DNA of 10,226 nt from JBQTIP01 sp052388025 (lineage in GTDB: Bacteria; Actinomycetota; UBA4738; HRBIN12), in contig JBQTIP010000038.1 of NCBI GenBank assembly GCA_052388025.1, positions 1-10,226 of the forward strand, read 5' to 3'. The notes beneath the pieces were generated by a model that saw nothing but the letters and a program-made list of their open reading frames with translations, was not told where the DNA came from and ran no database searches. Within the stretch, counting starts at the first letter, position 1. The number at the start of each line of letters is the position of its first letter. The translations under genes and the position numbers were made by a program. Of the stretch, positions 1 to 5,600 are shown in pieces.

Positions 1-1
1 C

Positions 2-571
2 GATGGTGTTCCGGCCCTCGAGGCCAGCCTGGCGTTCCCCTACGGCGTCGCGGTCGGCCCGGATGGAAAGCTCTATTTCAGCGACGGTCACAACCACCGC
101 GTACGGCGGATCGAGCCCGACGGTACCATCATCACCGTGGCGGGGACCGGCGAGGCGGGCGAGACCGGCGACGGTGGACCTGCGACGCAGGCCCAAATCC
201 TGCACCCCCGTGGGCTCGTCTTCGACAAGGAAGGAAGGCTCTACATAGGCACGCACGGGGGGAGCCGGATCCGGATGATCGACACCGACGGTGTCATCAG
301 CACGGTGGTGGAGTCAGATGGTCAAAATCTCGACCTGAGCGCCGACGGTGACCTCTACATCAACCGTTGGAAGGTGGATCTCTCCAGATGGAGCGAGCAG
401 GGGCTCGAGATTCTGTTCGAAGCGGGGGCCTACGTGGTCAAGGGACCGGGCGCCGATGAGGTGCTGCCCGACGTATGGACGATACCGGCGAACTTCGGGA
501 TCGATCCGCAAGGACACATCTTCATTTCTGACGAAAACGTCCACCGCGTCTACTGGATCCAATTTCCGTAG
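2..571 (+). CDS. NHL-repeat beta-propeller protein, 3' part (5' end outside window)
   Basis: The reading frame is open from the window edge to a TAG at 569-571, giving 189 residues of a longer protein. At least three NHL-type repeats are visible. The first has FPYGVAVGPDGKLYFSDGHN followed by HRVRRIEPDGTIITVAGTG. The second begins GDGGPATQAQILHPRGLVFD and continues with GRLYIGTHGGSRIRMIDTDG. The last ends FGIDPQGHIFISDENVHRVY. The GDGGPA..A....P.GL linker is typical of bacterial NHL propellers, which are usually secreted or surface proteins. No signal peptide can be judged because the N-terminus is missing. The middle repeat (about codons 100-160) is degenerate, and no catalytic residues are recognised, so a binding or scaffold role is the safest inference. 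It converges with the broken minus-strand gene ending at 712. An ATG inside the frame at 137 is an internal Met within a repeat, not the start. Confidence 0.85.
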   Translation, partial: DGVPALEASLAFPYGVAVGPDGKLYFSDGHNHRVRRIEPDGTIITVAGTGEAGETGDGGPATQAQILHPRGLVFDKEGRLYIGTHGGSRIRMIDTDGVISTVVESDGQNLDLSADGDLYINRWKVDLSRWSEQGLEILFEAGAYVVKGPGADEVLPDVWTIPANFGIDPQGHIFISDENVHRVYWIQFP

Positions 572-575
572 AGGC

Positions 576-607
576 CGGTTCGTGCACCGATCAACCAGCT
601 CCACAAC
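576..607 (+). repeat. Imperfect direct repeat, left copy
   Basis: This 32-bp stretch matches 1596-1627 at 27 of 32 positions in the same orientation. The shared core is GCACCGATCAA followed by CCACAAC. It begins just after the NHL stop codon, and the two copies bracket the broken minus-strand gene at a spacing of exactly 1020 bp. Function is unknown; it could be a relic of a duplication or the edge of a mobile unit. Confidence 0.5.
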
Positions 608-660
608 CTCGTCTGGGCCGCACTCGATGCAAATCCAGAGAGGCCCTTTTGGTCTCACGG

Positions 661-683
661 GGCCCAGTGACACTGACTGGGCC
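661..683. terminator. Perfect hairpin between convergent genes
   Basis: GGCCCAGT (661-668) and ACTGGGCC (676-683) are exact reverse complements around a 7-nt loop. The hairpin lies between the NHL stop (571) and the stop of the convergent minus-strand gene (712), the expected place for a bidirectional terminator. Neither strand has a T-run after the stem, so intrinsic termination is a guess from position and symmetry. Confidence 0.4.
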
Positions 684-711
684 ACCCCTACGCACTCTGA
701 ACGGACCCGCG

Positions 712-1449
712 TCAGCGCGTGACGACCAGTTCCTCCACGTCGCCGGTCCCGTGCCGCACCCGGAGGGACACGTCTTCGCCCGGCTGGTGGTCTCGCATCC
801 TGTCCAGCATGTCCTGATAGGACCGGACCTCCTGGCCGTCGACCCGCCAGGATCACGTCGCCGTGGCGAAGACCGGCGCGCTCGGCGTTGCTCTGGGGTC
901 GTGGCGCCCGTACCACGATCCCCTCCGAGGGCGTCCCGAGGCCGGTCACCTCCGGCTCGACGTGGACGTGCCAGCAGAGGCAGATGCCGGGCCGCAGGCC
1001 GGGCACTCGCAGCGGCACGCGTGGCCGGCGTCCTGGAGCTCCTGCACCACCGCGTCGGCGATCGCCTGGTGAACGGCCTGAACGGCCTGGAGGTAGTTCG
1101 TGCGGTGCTGATCGGCGAGGTTCGCGGTGTCTACTTCGTAGAAGCGATGGGCCAGGGCGTGGAGCACCGCGTAGCCGAGCGCCGTCTCGGTGAGCGCCGC
1201 GCAGGGCGACCGCCGTGGAGATGGCCTGAGGGGCCAGGGGCACGTCCGTCTCGCCGAGCCCCTGGAGATGGGCCTGGAGGGCCTCCCGCTGCCCGGCCAC
1301 GAGCGAGCGCAGCGTGCCGATGATGGCCGGCGCCTCCAGGTACCCCGTGGTCTCGGCAGGGCGGCGAGGCTCTCATCGAGCCGGGACTCCAGGGCCACCA
1401 TCGACTCCAGGCTCTGTCGGAGCCCGTCCTGACCCGCGTCGGCGTTCAT
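712..1449 (-). pseudogene. Helical-bundle / Cys-cluster / PDZ-domain protein, four frameshifts
   Basis: The start is ATG at 1449-1447, behind a strong Shine-Dalgarno (GAGAGGAGG on the minus strand, about 1455-1463). The stop is TGA at 714-712. Protein-like sequence runs through the whole span but changes frame four times, near 1351-1365, 1191-1204, 984-996 and 838-850. The shifts alternate, so the last segment is back in the frame of the start (246 codons). Joined, the product is about 245 residues. The N-terminal ~140 residues look all-helical, with segments such as LGYAVLHALAHRFYEVDTAN, and resemble a ferritin-like four-helix bundle (inference). A cysteine cluster of the form CRCECPACGPGICLCW follows. 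A PDZ domain comes last, including NAERAGLRHGDVILA and VDGQEVRSYQDMLDRM and ending EELVVTR. No signal peptide is seen, so it would be cytoplasmic. There are no substitution-derived stops, so the damage is recent or reflects sequence error. Confidence 0.75.
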
Positions 1450-1527
1450 GGGCTTCCTCCTCTCCGAGGCTTGCGGCCATCGCCCGCGGGCGGGCGATTC
1501 CCCGCTCGGGCCGTTCATATCAGGGAT

Positions 1528-1541
1528 GCCGTGAGCACGGC
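1528..1541. promoter_or_regulatory. 14-bp perfect dyad upstream of divergent genes
   Basis: GCCGTGAGCACGGC has perfect 6-bp arms around AG. It lies 78 bp upstream of the broken minus-strand gene start (1449), in the 267-bp gap shared with the divergent toxin-antitoxin operon. A regulator-binding site is possible. The only other structure seen in this gap is the right direct repeat and the toxin-antitoxin promoter, described separately. Confidence 0.3.
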
Positions 1542-1595
1542 CTGACCCACCGCCCCCCGACGGCGAGGGCGATCGGGTGGCCCCGAACCTCCGGG

Positions 1596-1627
1596 CGGTG
1601 CGCGCACCGATCAATCAACACCACAAC
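1596..1627 (+). repeat. Imperfect direct repeat, right copy
   Basis: This is the partner of 576-607 (27 of 32 identical, same strand, offset 1020 bp). It lies between the start of the broken PDZ gene and the promoter of the toxin-antitoxin operon. No transposase or integrase lies between the two copies. Confidence 0.5.
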
Positions 1628-1676
1628 TCGGCACTCATGCCCACGTCCCGGGATGCCTCTGTGTCTGCGATCATGG

Positions 1677-1714
1677 TTGCCGGATCAGCCCGCTCTGGTT
1701 AGAATTCTGACCAG
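1677..1714 (+). promoter_or_regulatory. Promoter and 20-bp operator-like dyad of toxin-antitoxin operon
   Basis: A -35-like TTGCCG (1677-1682) is separated by exactly 17 bp from a -10-like TAGAAT (1700-1705, five of six consensus bases). The -10 lies inside CTGGTTAGAATTCTGACCAG (1695-1714), a 20-bp inverted repeat with one mismatched pair, ending two bases before the ATG at 1717. The expected transcription start is about 1711-1717, and no Shine-Dalgarno precedes the ATG, so the mRNA is probably leaderless. Antitoxins of this class usually repress their own promoter through such palindromes, so this dyad is the natural autoregulatory operator. Binding itself is inferred. Confidence 0.65.
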
Positions 1715-1716
1715 CG

Positions 1717-1971
1717 ATGCCGGAGACCGTGGCGTTTACCGAGGCGAAGGCGCACCTGTCGGAACTCGTCGACAAGGTCGTGAGGGAGCACGAGCGGTTC
1801 ATCCTGACCCGCAACGGCCTGCCCGCCGCCGTTCTCGTCAGTCCGGACGAGCTCGAGTCGCTCGAGGAGACGGTCGAGATCCTTCAGGACAAGAACCTGC
1901 TCGAGTCGATCCGTCGCTCTCGGCGTGAGGCAGCGGAAGGCAGGAGGCTCCGGCTCAAGGACCACCTGTAG
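1717..1971 (+). CDS. Type II antitoxin, Phd/YefM (RelB-like) family
   Basis: This 84-residue protein starts MPETVAFTEAKAHLSELVDK and contains the family signature FILTRNGLPAAVLVSPDELE. The N-terminal ~55 residues match the Phd/YefM DNA-binding fold (TEAKAHLSELVDKV, then R.G.PAAVLVS). The charged C-terminal tail, including RRSRREAAEGRRLRLKDHL, is the part that would wrap and neutralise the toxin. It is followed with no gap by the toxin gene, whose GTG directly follows the TAG. The start is supported by the promoter and dyad immediately upstream and by full family length. It should act as antitoxin and as repressor of its own operon. A frameshifted, truncated paralogue lies at 7075-7309. Whether the family is best called RelB, YefM or Phd cannot be decided by eye. 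Confidence 0.88.
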   Translation: MPETVAFTEAKAHLSELVDKVVREHERFILTRNGLPAAVLVSPDELESLEETVEILQDKNLLESIRRSRREAAEGRRLRLKDHL

Positions 1972-2238
1972 GTGGCCTACGAGGTCGAGATCACCCCGGA
2001 GGGTCTCCGCAATCTGAACCGGCTCCCGGAGAAGGTCCGAGCCGCCGTGATCGAGGCGATCTTCGGGACGATCGCCGAGAACCCCCACCGAGCGGGGAAA
2101 CCGCTTCGCGGCGAACTGGAGGGCCTCCATTCGGCTCGGCGAGGGGACTTCCGGATCATCTACGAGATCGACGAAGGGACGCAGGCGGTGTTGGTCCTCC
2201 GGGCGCAGCATCGTCGTAGTGCGTTCCGTCGCCGATGA
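1972..2238 (+). CDS. Type II toxin, RelE/ParE family
   Basis: An 88-residue protein starts at GTG 1972, immediately after the antitoxin stop; an AAGGA at about 1957-1961 is a possible weak ribosome site. The fold signature is clear: an N-terminal strand MAYEVEITPEGLRNLNRLPE, a helix, then PLRGELEGLHSARRGDFRII and YEID. These match RelE-family mRNA interferases and ParE toxins. In cells it would be held inactive by the upstream antitoxin. The C-terminus reads LRAQHRRSAFRRR, where relatives (including the relic copy at 7306-7579, HRADVYRPR) usually have H-R-x-D-x-Y. The Asp and the terminal Tyr are therefore replaced by Ser and Phe, which might weaken or alter activity. The gene is full length with no frameshift. 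RelE against ParE activity cannot be settled from sequence alone. Confidence 0.87.
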   Translation: MAYEVEITPEGLRNLNRLPEKVRAAVIEAIFGTIAENPHRAGKPLRGELEGLHSARRGDFRIIYEIDEGTQAVLVLRAQHRRSAFRRR

Positions 2239-2270
2239 GCCCGGCGAGCCGGAAGGCGAGCTCGCGCCAC

Positions 2271-2332
2271 GAGTTCGAATAGCATCCCCTCACCTCCACG
2301 AAACCGGAAGGTGAGGTCCGCTATTCGAACTC
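2271..2332. repeat. Nested inverted repeat (62 nt), small interspersed repeat
   Basis: Outer arms GAGTTCGAATAGC (2271-2283) and GCTATTCGAACTC (2320-2332) are exact reverse complements. Inner arms CCTCACCT (2288-2295) and AGGTGAGG (2309-2316) are also exact. The short spacers between inner and outer arms (4 and 3 nt) are aligned, so the whole element can fold into one long hairpin with a 13-nt loop. The left arm and the bases after it recur at 2944-2970. It lies between the toxin stop (2238) and the cupin gene (2432). There is no T-run, so it is more like a REP- or MITE-type element than a terminator. Confidence 0.7.
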
Positions 2333-2431
2333 GGACAGCAGAGTCGCCCGCCTCCTCACTCCTGATCGCACGCGATCCCGGCGCGCTGGCGCCTGTCACA
2401 CTGATTGGGTCAGCCCGAGGAGGGAGCCATC

Positions 2432-2905
2432 ATGAGTGAAGCTGCAGGCGAAGCGTTCGCTCTTCGACCGGGCGAAGGTCGGCGAGTCGATTTGGGCGGG
2501 TTTCGCATGTTCGTCAAGGCGACGCGAGACCAGACGGGCGGGGCGTTCTCGCTCCTCGAAGCGGACGAGCCGGCCGGCTTCGGGCCGCCTCTCCATATTC
2601 ACCACGACGCCGCTGAAGCGTTCTACGTGCTCGAGGGCGAGTACATCATCTTCCTGGATGATCGTGAGGTGTCCTGCCCGGCCGGATCGTTCATCTTCAT
2701 CCCCGCTGGAACACCTCATGGGTTCAGGGTCGGCGTCGCGGCGAGCCGGAAGCTGAACTTCTATGCGCCTGCGGCGATGGTGGGGTATTTCGATGAACTG
2801 AGCGAAGCCACCAAGAAGGGCGACATCGCCCCCGACGGCCTATCTGAGATCGCTCTCAAGTACTCCATGGAAGTGCTCGGACCGGTACCGGAGGGGTACG
2901 CGTAA
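2432..2905 (+). CDS. Single-domain cupin protein (cupin_2 type)
   Basis: The ATG at 2432 is chosen because GAGGAGGGA (2417-2425) lies at ideal spacing; an in-frame TTG at 2405 would include this site in the coding region. The 157-residue product has both cupin motifs. Motif 1 is GPPLHIHHDAAEAFYVLEGE, with His55, His57 and Glu62 as metal ligands. Motif 2 is GSFIFIPAGTPHGF, with His96. The jelly-roll core covers about residues 20-112, followed by a short C-terminal helix region ending EVLGPVPEGYA. Small cupins of this kind bind a divalent metal and include quercetin-dioxygenase-like enzymes, isomerases and sugar or ligand sensors. The substrate cannot be read from the sequence. There is no signal peptide, so it is cytoplasmic. 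It stands alone, flanked by two copies of a small repeat, and is not obviously in an operon. Confidence 0.85.
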   Translation: MSEAAGEAFALRPGEGRRVDLGGFRMFVKATRDQTGGAFSLLEADEPAGFGPPLHIHHDAAEAFYVLEGEYIIFLDDREVSCPAGSFIFIPAGTPHGFRVGVAASRKLNFYAPAAMVGYFDELSEATKKGDIAPDGLSEIALKYSMEVLGPVPEGYA

Positions 2906-3210
2906 GGTGTCAACCAGCAGACATTTCAGCGTATCGAGAGACGGTTCGAATAGCGTCCCGTTACCACCACCCTCGGGTCCACCAGTCTGGAACTGACGGA
3001 GCTGGTGTACACATCACCAACCGGGCCCAGTCGGCCGGGGCGAACGCTTGGCGGCTCCACCCGTGGGACGTCGTGAGGATGCGGCGGCTCAGGCCCGCGA
3101 CCCGATCGTCCATCCCGACAGCCTACGGGCTGGTTCGGCCTCCCTTGCGGCGCGGCCGGCGCTCTGGCACCATCGGCGAAGCCCGCGCGACCACGCTCGA
3201 GGGGGGACCG
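2906..3210. other. 305-bp non-coding gap with degraded repeat copy
   Basis: No convincing gene is seen between the cupin stop and the propeller start. The gap holds the second repeat copy (2944-2970), a short stem CACCAG/CTGGTG around 2979-3006, and the Shine-Dalgarno GAGGGGGGA at about 3199-3207. The propeller frame stays open back to about 3073, but that part reads as arginine-rich translation typical of non-coding GC-rich DNA. No clear promoter was found. Confidence 0.5.
2944..2970 (+). repeat. Second copy of repeat left arm
   Basis: GTTCGAATAGC (2944-2954) is identical to 2273-2283, and the next 16 bases match 2284-2299 at 12 positions, giving 23 of 27 overall. The matching right arm is absent or too decayed to recognise. 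Together with the complete element at 2271-2332 it brackets the cupin gene. Confidence 0.55.
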
Positions 3211-4533
3211 ATGCGGTACATCCGATCCGTGGTGCTGATCCTGACGAGCTGCCTGCTGGCGATAGGGCTCCTGCCGAGCCCCGCGCCCGCCACCTTCCCG
3301 GGTTCGAACGGCAAGGTCTTCTTCAGCTCGTTCCGGGACGGGAATTTCGAGATCTACCGGATGAAGCCCTCCGGCGCCGGGCAGACGAACCTCACGAACG
3401 ACCCGGCCGACGACTACGCGGCGGCGGTGTCCCAGGACGCCTCGAAGGTGGTGTTCGTGTCCGAGCGCGACGGGGATCCCGAGATCTTCGTGATGAACGC
3501 CGACGGGTCGGAGCCGACGCAGCTCACGTCCAACGAAACGCAGGACTTCGGGCCCGAGTTCACGCCCGACGGGAGGATCGTGTTCGTGTCCGATCGGGAC
3601 GGGAACTTCGAGATCTACATCATGGACGCCGACGGCCAGAATCAGAGCCGGCTCACGAACAACACGGCGATCGACCTCGAGCCCACCGTCGCGCCCGACG
3701 GGACCCTGATCGCGTGGGCCTCGTTCCGCGACCTGGACTACGAGGTCTTCACGATGGGGATCGACGGCTCGAACGAGACGCAGCTCACCTTCAACACGGC
3801 CACGGACGGCTCTCCGGACTTCGCCCCCGACGGCTCGGCGATCGCCTTCCACTCGAGCCGGGACGGCGGGGACTTCGAGATCTACCGCATGGGCGCGGAC
3901 GGCACGAACCAGACCCGCCTGACGGCCTCTCCGGGTTTAGACTTCGCACCCGCGCACTCGCCGAACGGGCTCCGGCTAATGTGGGCGAGCCAACGGACCG
4001 GCGACGTCGAGCTCTGGGTCGCGAGCTTCGCAGCGGCGGCGTCCCCTCACGGGCCGCTGGGGCTGCTCCCCCTGCCCGAGCAGGTGACCGACAGCGCCGG
4101 GATCGACGCCGAGGCCACCTGGGCGCGGAGGCCCGAGGCCGACCTGAAGGTCACCAAGGCATGCGATGGCCCTGTGAAGCCCGGAGACACCATCAGGTGC
4201 ACGATCGTGGTCAAGAACCTCGGGCCGGATCCTTCGGGGATCGTGACGGTCACCGACGAGGTCAACCACTCGCTCGAGGTCCCCGAGGCGACGCTCACGT
4301 CCCTCCGGACCGACGAAGAAGATGTCGGGTGTCGGGTCGACAGGCCCAGTGAAGGGCTGTGCACGTCCCCGTCCCTCGAACCTGGTCAGCGGCTCGAGAT
4401 CCGGGTGCGGATCAAGGTCTCGGCAGGGAACTACGACGGGCTCGTCATCAACTGCGCCAAGGCGAAGGCGGCCGAGTACGACCCGAAGCCGGGGAACAAC
4501 AAGGACTGTGAAGGGAAGAGGGTTCGGAGTTGA
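3211..4533 (+). CDS. Secreted PD40/TolB-like beta-propeller protein with C-terminal DUF11 domain
   Basis: The ATG at 3211 follows GAGGGGGGA at correct spacing and begins a clear signal peptide, MRYIRSVVLILTSCLLAIGL then LPSPAPA, with likely cleavage after Ala27. The mature protein of 413 residues is exported. Residues about 33-275 form six PD40/WD40-like blades of roughly 43 residues, each with an S.RDG.FEIY.M..DG..QT.LT core, such as SDRDGNFEIYIMDADG and SSRDGGDFEIYRMGADG. Residues about 310-425 form a DUF11 (CARDB-like beta-sandwich) domain with the typical DLKVTKACDGPVKPGDTI, VKNLGPDPSGIVTVTDEV and final YDPKPGNN. Six cysteines lie in or next to that domain (318, 330, 374, 384, 415, 433), suggesting disulfides outside the cell. 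No membrane anchor or LPXTG is present, so it is secreted or bound non-covalently. Its ligand is unknown. The blade repeats are also visible in the DNA. Confidence 0.88.
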   Translation: MRYIRSVVLILTSCLLAIGLLPSPAPATFPGSNGKVFFSSFRDGNFEIYRMKPSGAGQTNLTNDPADDYAAAVSQDASKVVFVSERDGDPEIFVMNADGSEPTQLTSNETQDFGPEFTPDGRIVFVSDRDGNFEIYIMDADGQNQSRLTNNTAIDLEPTVAPDGTLIAWASFRDLDYEVFTMGIDGSNETQLTFNTATDGSPDFAPDGSAIAFHSSRDGGDFEIYRMGADGTNQTRLTASPGLDFAPAHSPNGLRLMWASQRTGDVELWVASFAAAASPHGPLGLLPLPEQVTDSAGIDAEATWARRPEADLKVTKACDGPVKPGDTIRCTIVVKNLGPDPSGIVTVTDEVNHSLEVPEATLTSLRTDEEDVGCRVDRPSEGLCTSPSLEPGQRLEIRVRIKVSAGNYDGLVINCAKAKAAEYDPKPGNNKDCEGKRVRS

Positions 4534-4535
4534 CC

Positions 4536-4575
4536 GTCTCACCGGGTAGGGCGCGCTCGACCGACGCCCGGAGAC
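4536..4575 (+). terminator. Weak hairpin after propeller gene
   Basis: GTCTC (4536-4540) pairs with GAGAC (4571-4575), and CGGG (4543-4546) with CCCG (4567-4570), leaving a two-base bulge and a 20-nt loop. It begins two bases after the propeller stop codon. There is no T-run. Position suggests transcript-end formation, but the structure is not strong. Confidence 0.25.
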
Positions 4576-4647
4576 AACGAAACAGTCGGACGAACAGGAT
4601 CCGGATCTGAGACCCGGCTCCGGGCTCCGAAGGTGGACCCCGCCCGC

Positions 4648-4761
4648 ATGCGGATCCTGGTCGTGGGCTCGGGCGGCGTCAACGCGTCGGTCGCTCCGAT
4701 CATCGCGCCCCGGGACTTCTACGAGAGCATCGTTCTCGCCGACTACGACGAGGCCCGTGCC
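4648..4761 (+). pseudogene. Saccharopine-dehydrogenase-like gene, N-terminal fragment only
   Basis: ATG at 4648 starts MRILVVGSGGVNASVAPIIA followed by PRDFYESIVLADYDEARA. This is the opening of the NADP-binding Rossmann domain of saccharopine dehydrogenase-family oxidoreductases: beta1 with a GxGGV loop, then helix and beta2 ending in ADYD. Full proteins of this family are about 400 residues; only about 38 codons remain. At about 4755-4770 the sequence switches to the 3' part of a transposase on the opposite strand, and the frame closes with an unrelated tail at TGA 4795-4797. The third loop residue, usually Gly, is Asn here. No C-terminal part of the enzyme is recognisable downstream of the transposase, so this was not a simple insertion: flanking DNA was also lost, or the assembly is misjoined. 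An AGGTGG about 11 bases upstream may be the ribosome site. Confidence 0.7.
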
Positions 4762-5275
4762 AGCCCCTTGACTGGATCCGGGTGGTTGAATGCTTGAGCC
4801 AGGCGGCGGTCGATCCGCCCGGCCACCTCCTTGCCCAAGTAGCCGGCTACGTTCCTCCGCTTATGCAAGACACAGCGCTGCACCAAGGCGTGCTCCCCGA
4901 ACACCTTGCGGATCCCGGCGGCCAGGGCCTTGGCCCCGTCGATCACCACCAGCAGGCCGCGCTTCCCCGACAGGCCCCGGGCTTGGAGGTCGGCCAGGAG
5001 GTCGGTCACCACGGTCTTGTTCTCCGTGTCTCCCAGCCACAGCCCCACCGCGGCCGGGGAGCTTGGCGTGCTTGGGGCCCACCCGGGCGGTGAGTTCGGC
5101 CTCCATCATCTGGTGCACCACCACGAGCCCGGTGGCCGAGGCGAACGCCAACAGGCCGTCTTTGATGGCGCCGGCCACGTCGGCCAGGGCGAGCGTGGCC
5201 TCGAGCGGCAGGCCGGCCAGCCGGGCGGCCTCGGCTGGCTCGGCCACGGTGACGACGGGTATCTTCTTCCCCCAC
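4762..5275 (-). pseudogene. IS256-family (Mutator-type) transposase, frameshifted, internally deleted, 3'-truncated
   Basis: The likely start is GTG at 5275-5273, after AGAGGAGGA on the minus strand. Removing one G from the GGGGG run just after it gives MGKKIPVVTVAEPAEAARLA, then VVVHQMMEAELTARVGPKHA, the normal N-terminus. At about 5045-5058 the sequence jumps, with another frame change, to GLWLGDTENKTVVTDLLADL, LLVVIDGAKALAAGIRKVFG and ALVQRCVLHKRRNV. These are core blocks that normally lie well over 100 residues further on. The final recognisable block is AFNHPDPVKGLA; the C-terminal third is absent. Of the three DDE acids only the Asp in VIDG remains: the first Asp lies in the deleted part and the Glu in the missing tail. 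The CxxH-type motif (RCVLHK) is present. It cannot be active. Confidence 0.82.
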
Positions 5276-5304
5276 GGTGGTCCTCCTCTCTGCGGGCGCC
5301 TTTC

Positions 5305-5466
5305 ATGGACACCCGGAACCTTGCCAGAGGCAAGGCTCAGGTGGGGGACCACCGCCTTCACTTCAACAAACCGGGGGACAACCTCGAATTCTTCTCCTCG
5401 AAGGTCTTCGATCCCGACTTTACGAACAACGTGGCCGCGGCCCACGCGAGGATCTTACGCACCTAG
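5305..5466 (+). other. Short unrecognised ORF or gene 3' remnant
   Basis: ATG at 5305 opens 53 codons ending at TAG 5464-5466. The last ~35 residues, including LHFNKPGDNLEFFSSKVFD and FTNNVAAAHARILRT, have a more natural composition than random GC-rich translation. They may be the C-terminus of a gene cut by the insertion sequence. I do not recognise a family. No ribosome site precedes the ATG, and its first codons overlap the insertion-sequence end and hairpin, so the ATG is probably not a real start. It does not look like the missing part of the dehydrogenase. Confidence 0.3.
5319..5335. other. Perfect 7-bp hairpin near insertion-sequence left end
   Basis: CCTTGCC (5319-5325) and GGCAAGG (5329-5335) are exact reverse complements with a 3-nt loop. 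It lies about 45-60 bp upstream of the transposase start. Such subterminal hairpins can shield a transposase gene from outside transcription; that role is inferred from position only. Confidence 0.4.
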
Positions 5467-5600
5467 CGGGATGCGCGTCCGGGCGGAGGGTGCTCGGGCA
5501 TCCGCAAGCCGCGCGGAGTTTGCCGGAGGGTCACGGTCGGTTCGGGCGGGGTGCATATCGAGCGTGATGAGATTGACCGCCTACGCTCGCGTCAGGCAGT

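Larger units (their letters stand above)
4762..5335 (-). mobile_element. IS256-family insertion sequence remnant
   Basis: The remnant carries the broken transposase gene (4762-5275) plus about 60 bp upstream of its start. The end beyond the transposase C-terminus is missing: the DNA passes directly into the dehydrogenase fragment, so the right terminal repeat is gone. The left end is not precisely defined. I place it near a perfect 7-bp hairpin at 5319-5335, but no matching terminal inverted repeat is left to compare. No target duplication can be identified. Confidence 0.6.

Noticed and set aside
314..711. Minus-strand open frame extending past the PDZ gene stop into the NHL gene
   Set aside because: It is open only because the frame was shifted near 838-850; in the restored frame the PDZ protein ends normally at 712.
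2405..2431. TTG start for the cupin gene
   Set aside because: The strong GAGGAGGGA at 2417-2425 serves ATG 2432; the nine extra codons simply translate the ribosome site.
2939..2957. tRNA T-arm-like GGTTCGAAT
   Set aside because: The bases on both sides do not form a 5-bp T stem, and there is no acceptor or anticodon arm upstream; the motif belongs to the repeat family.
3073..3210. Upstream in-frame start for the propeller gene
   Set aside because: The added 46 residues are Arg-rich and would bury the clear signal peptide; ATG 3211 has a Shine-Dalgarno at proper spacing.
3238..3252. Lipobox-like LTSC in the propeller signal peptide
   Set aside because: The hydrophobic core continues well past the Cys and ends in an APA signal peptidase I site, so a lipoprotein is unlikely.
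2926..3852. Long open frame on the minus strand (308 codons) antisense to the propeller gene
   Set aside because: It is rich in Arg, Gly and Val with dipeptide patterns typical of antisense reading of GC-rich DNA, and it overlaps a well-supported secreted protein with signal peptide and ribosome site.
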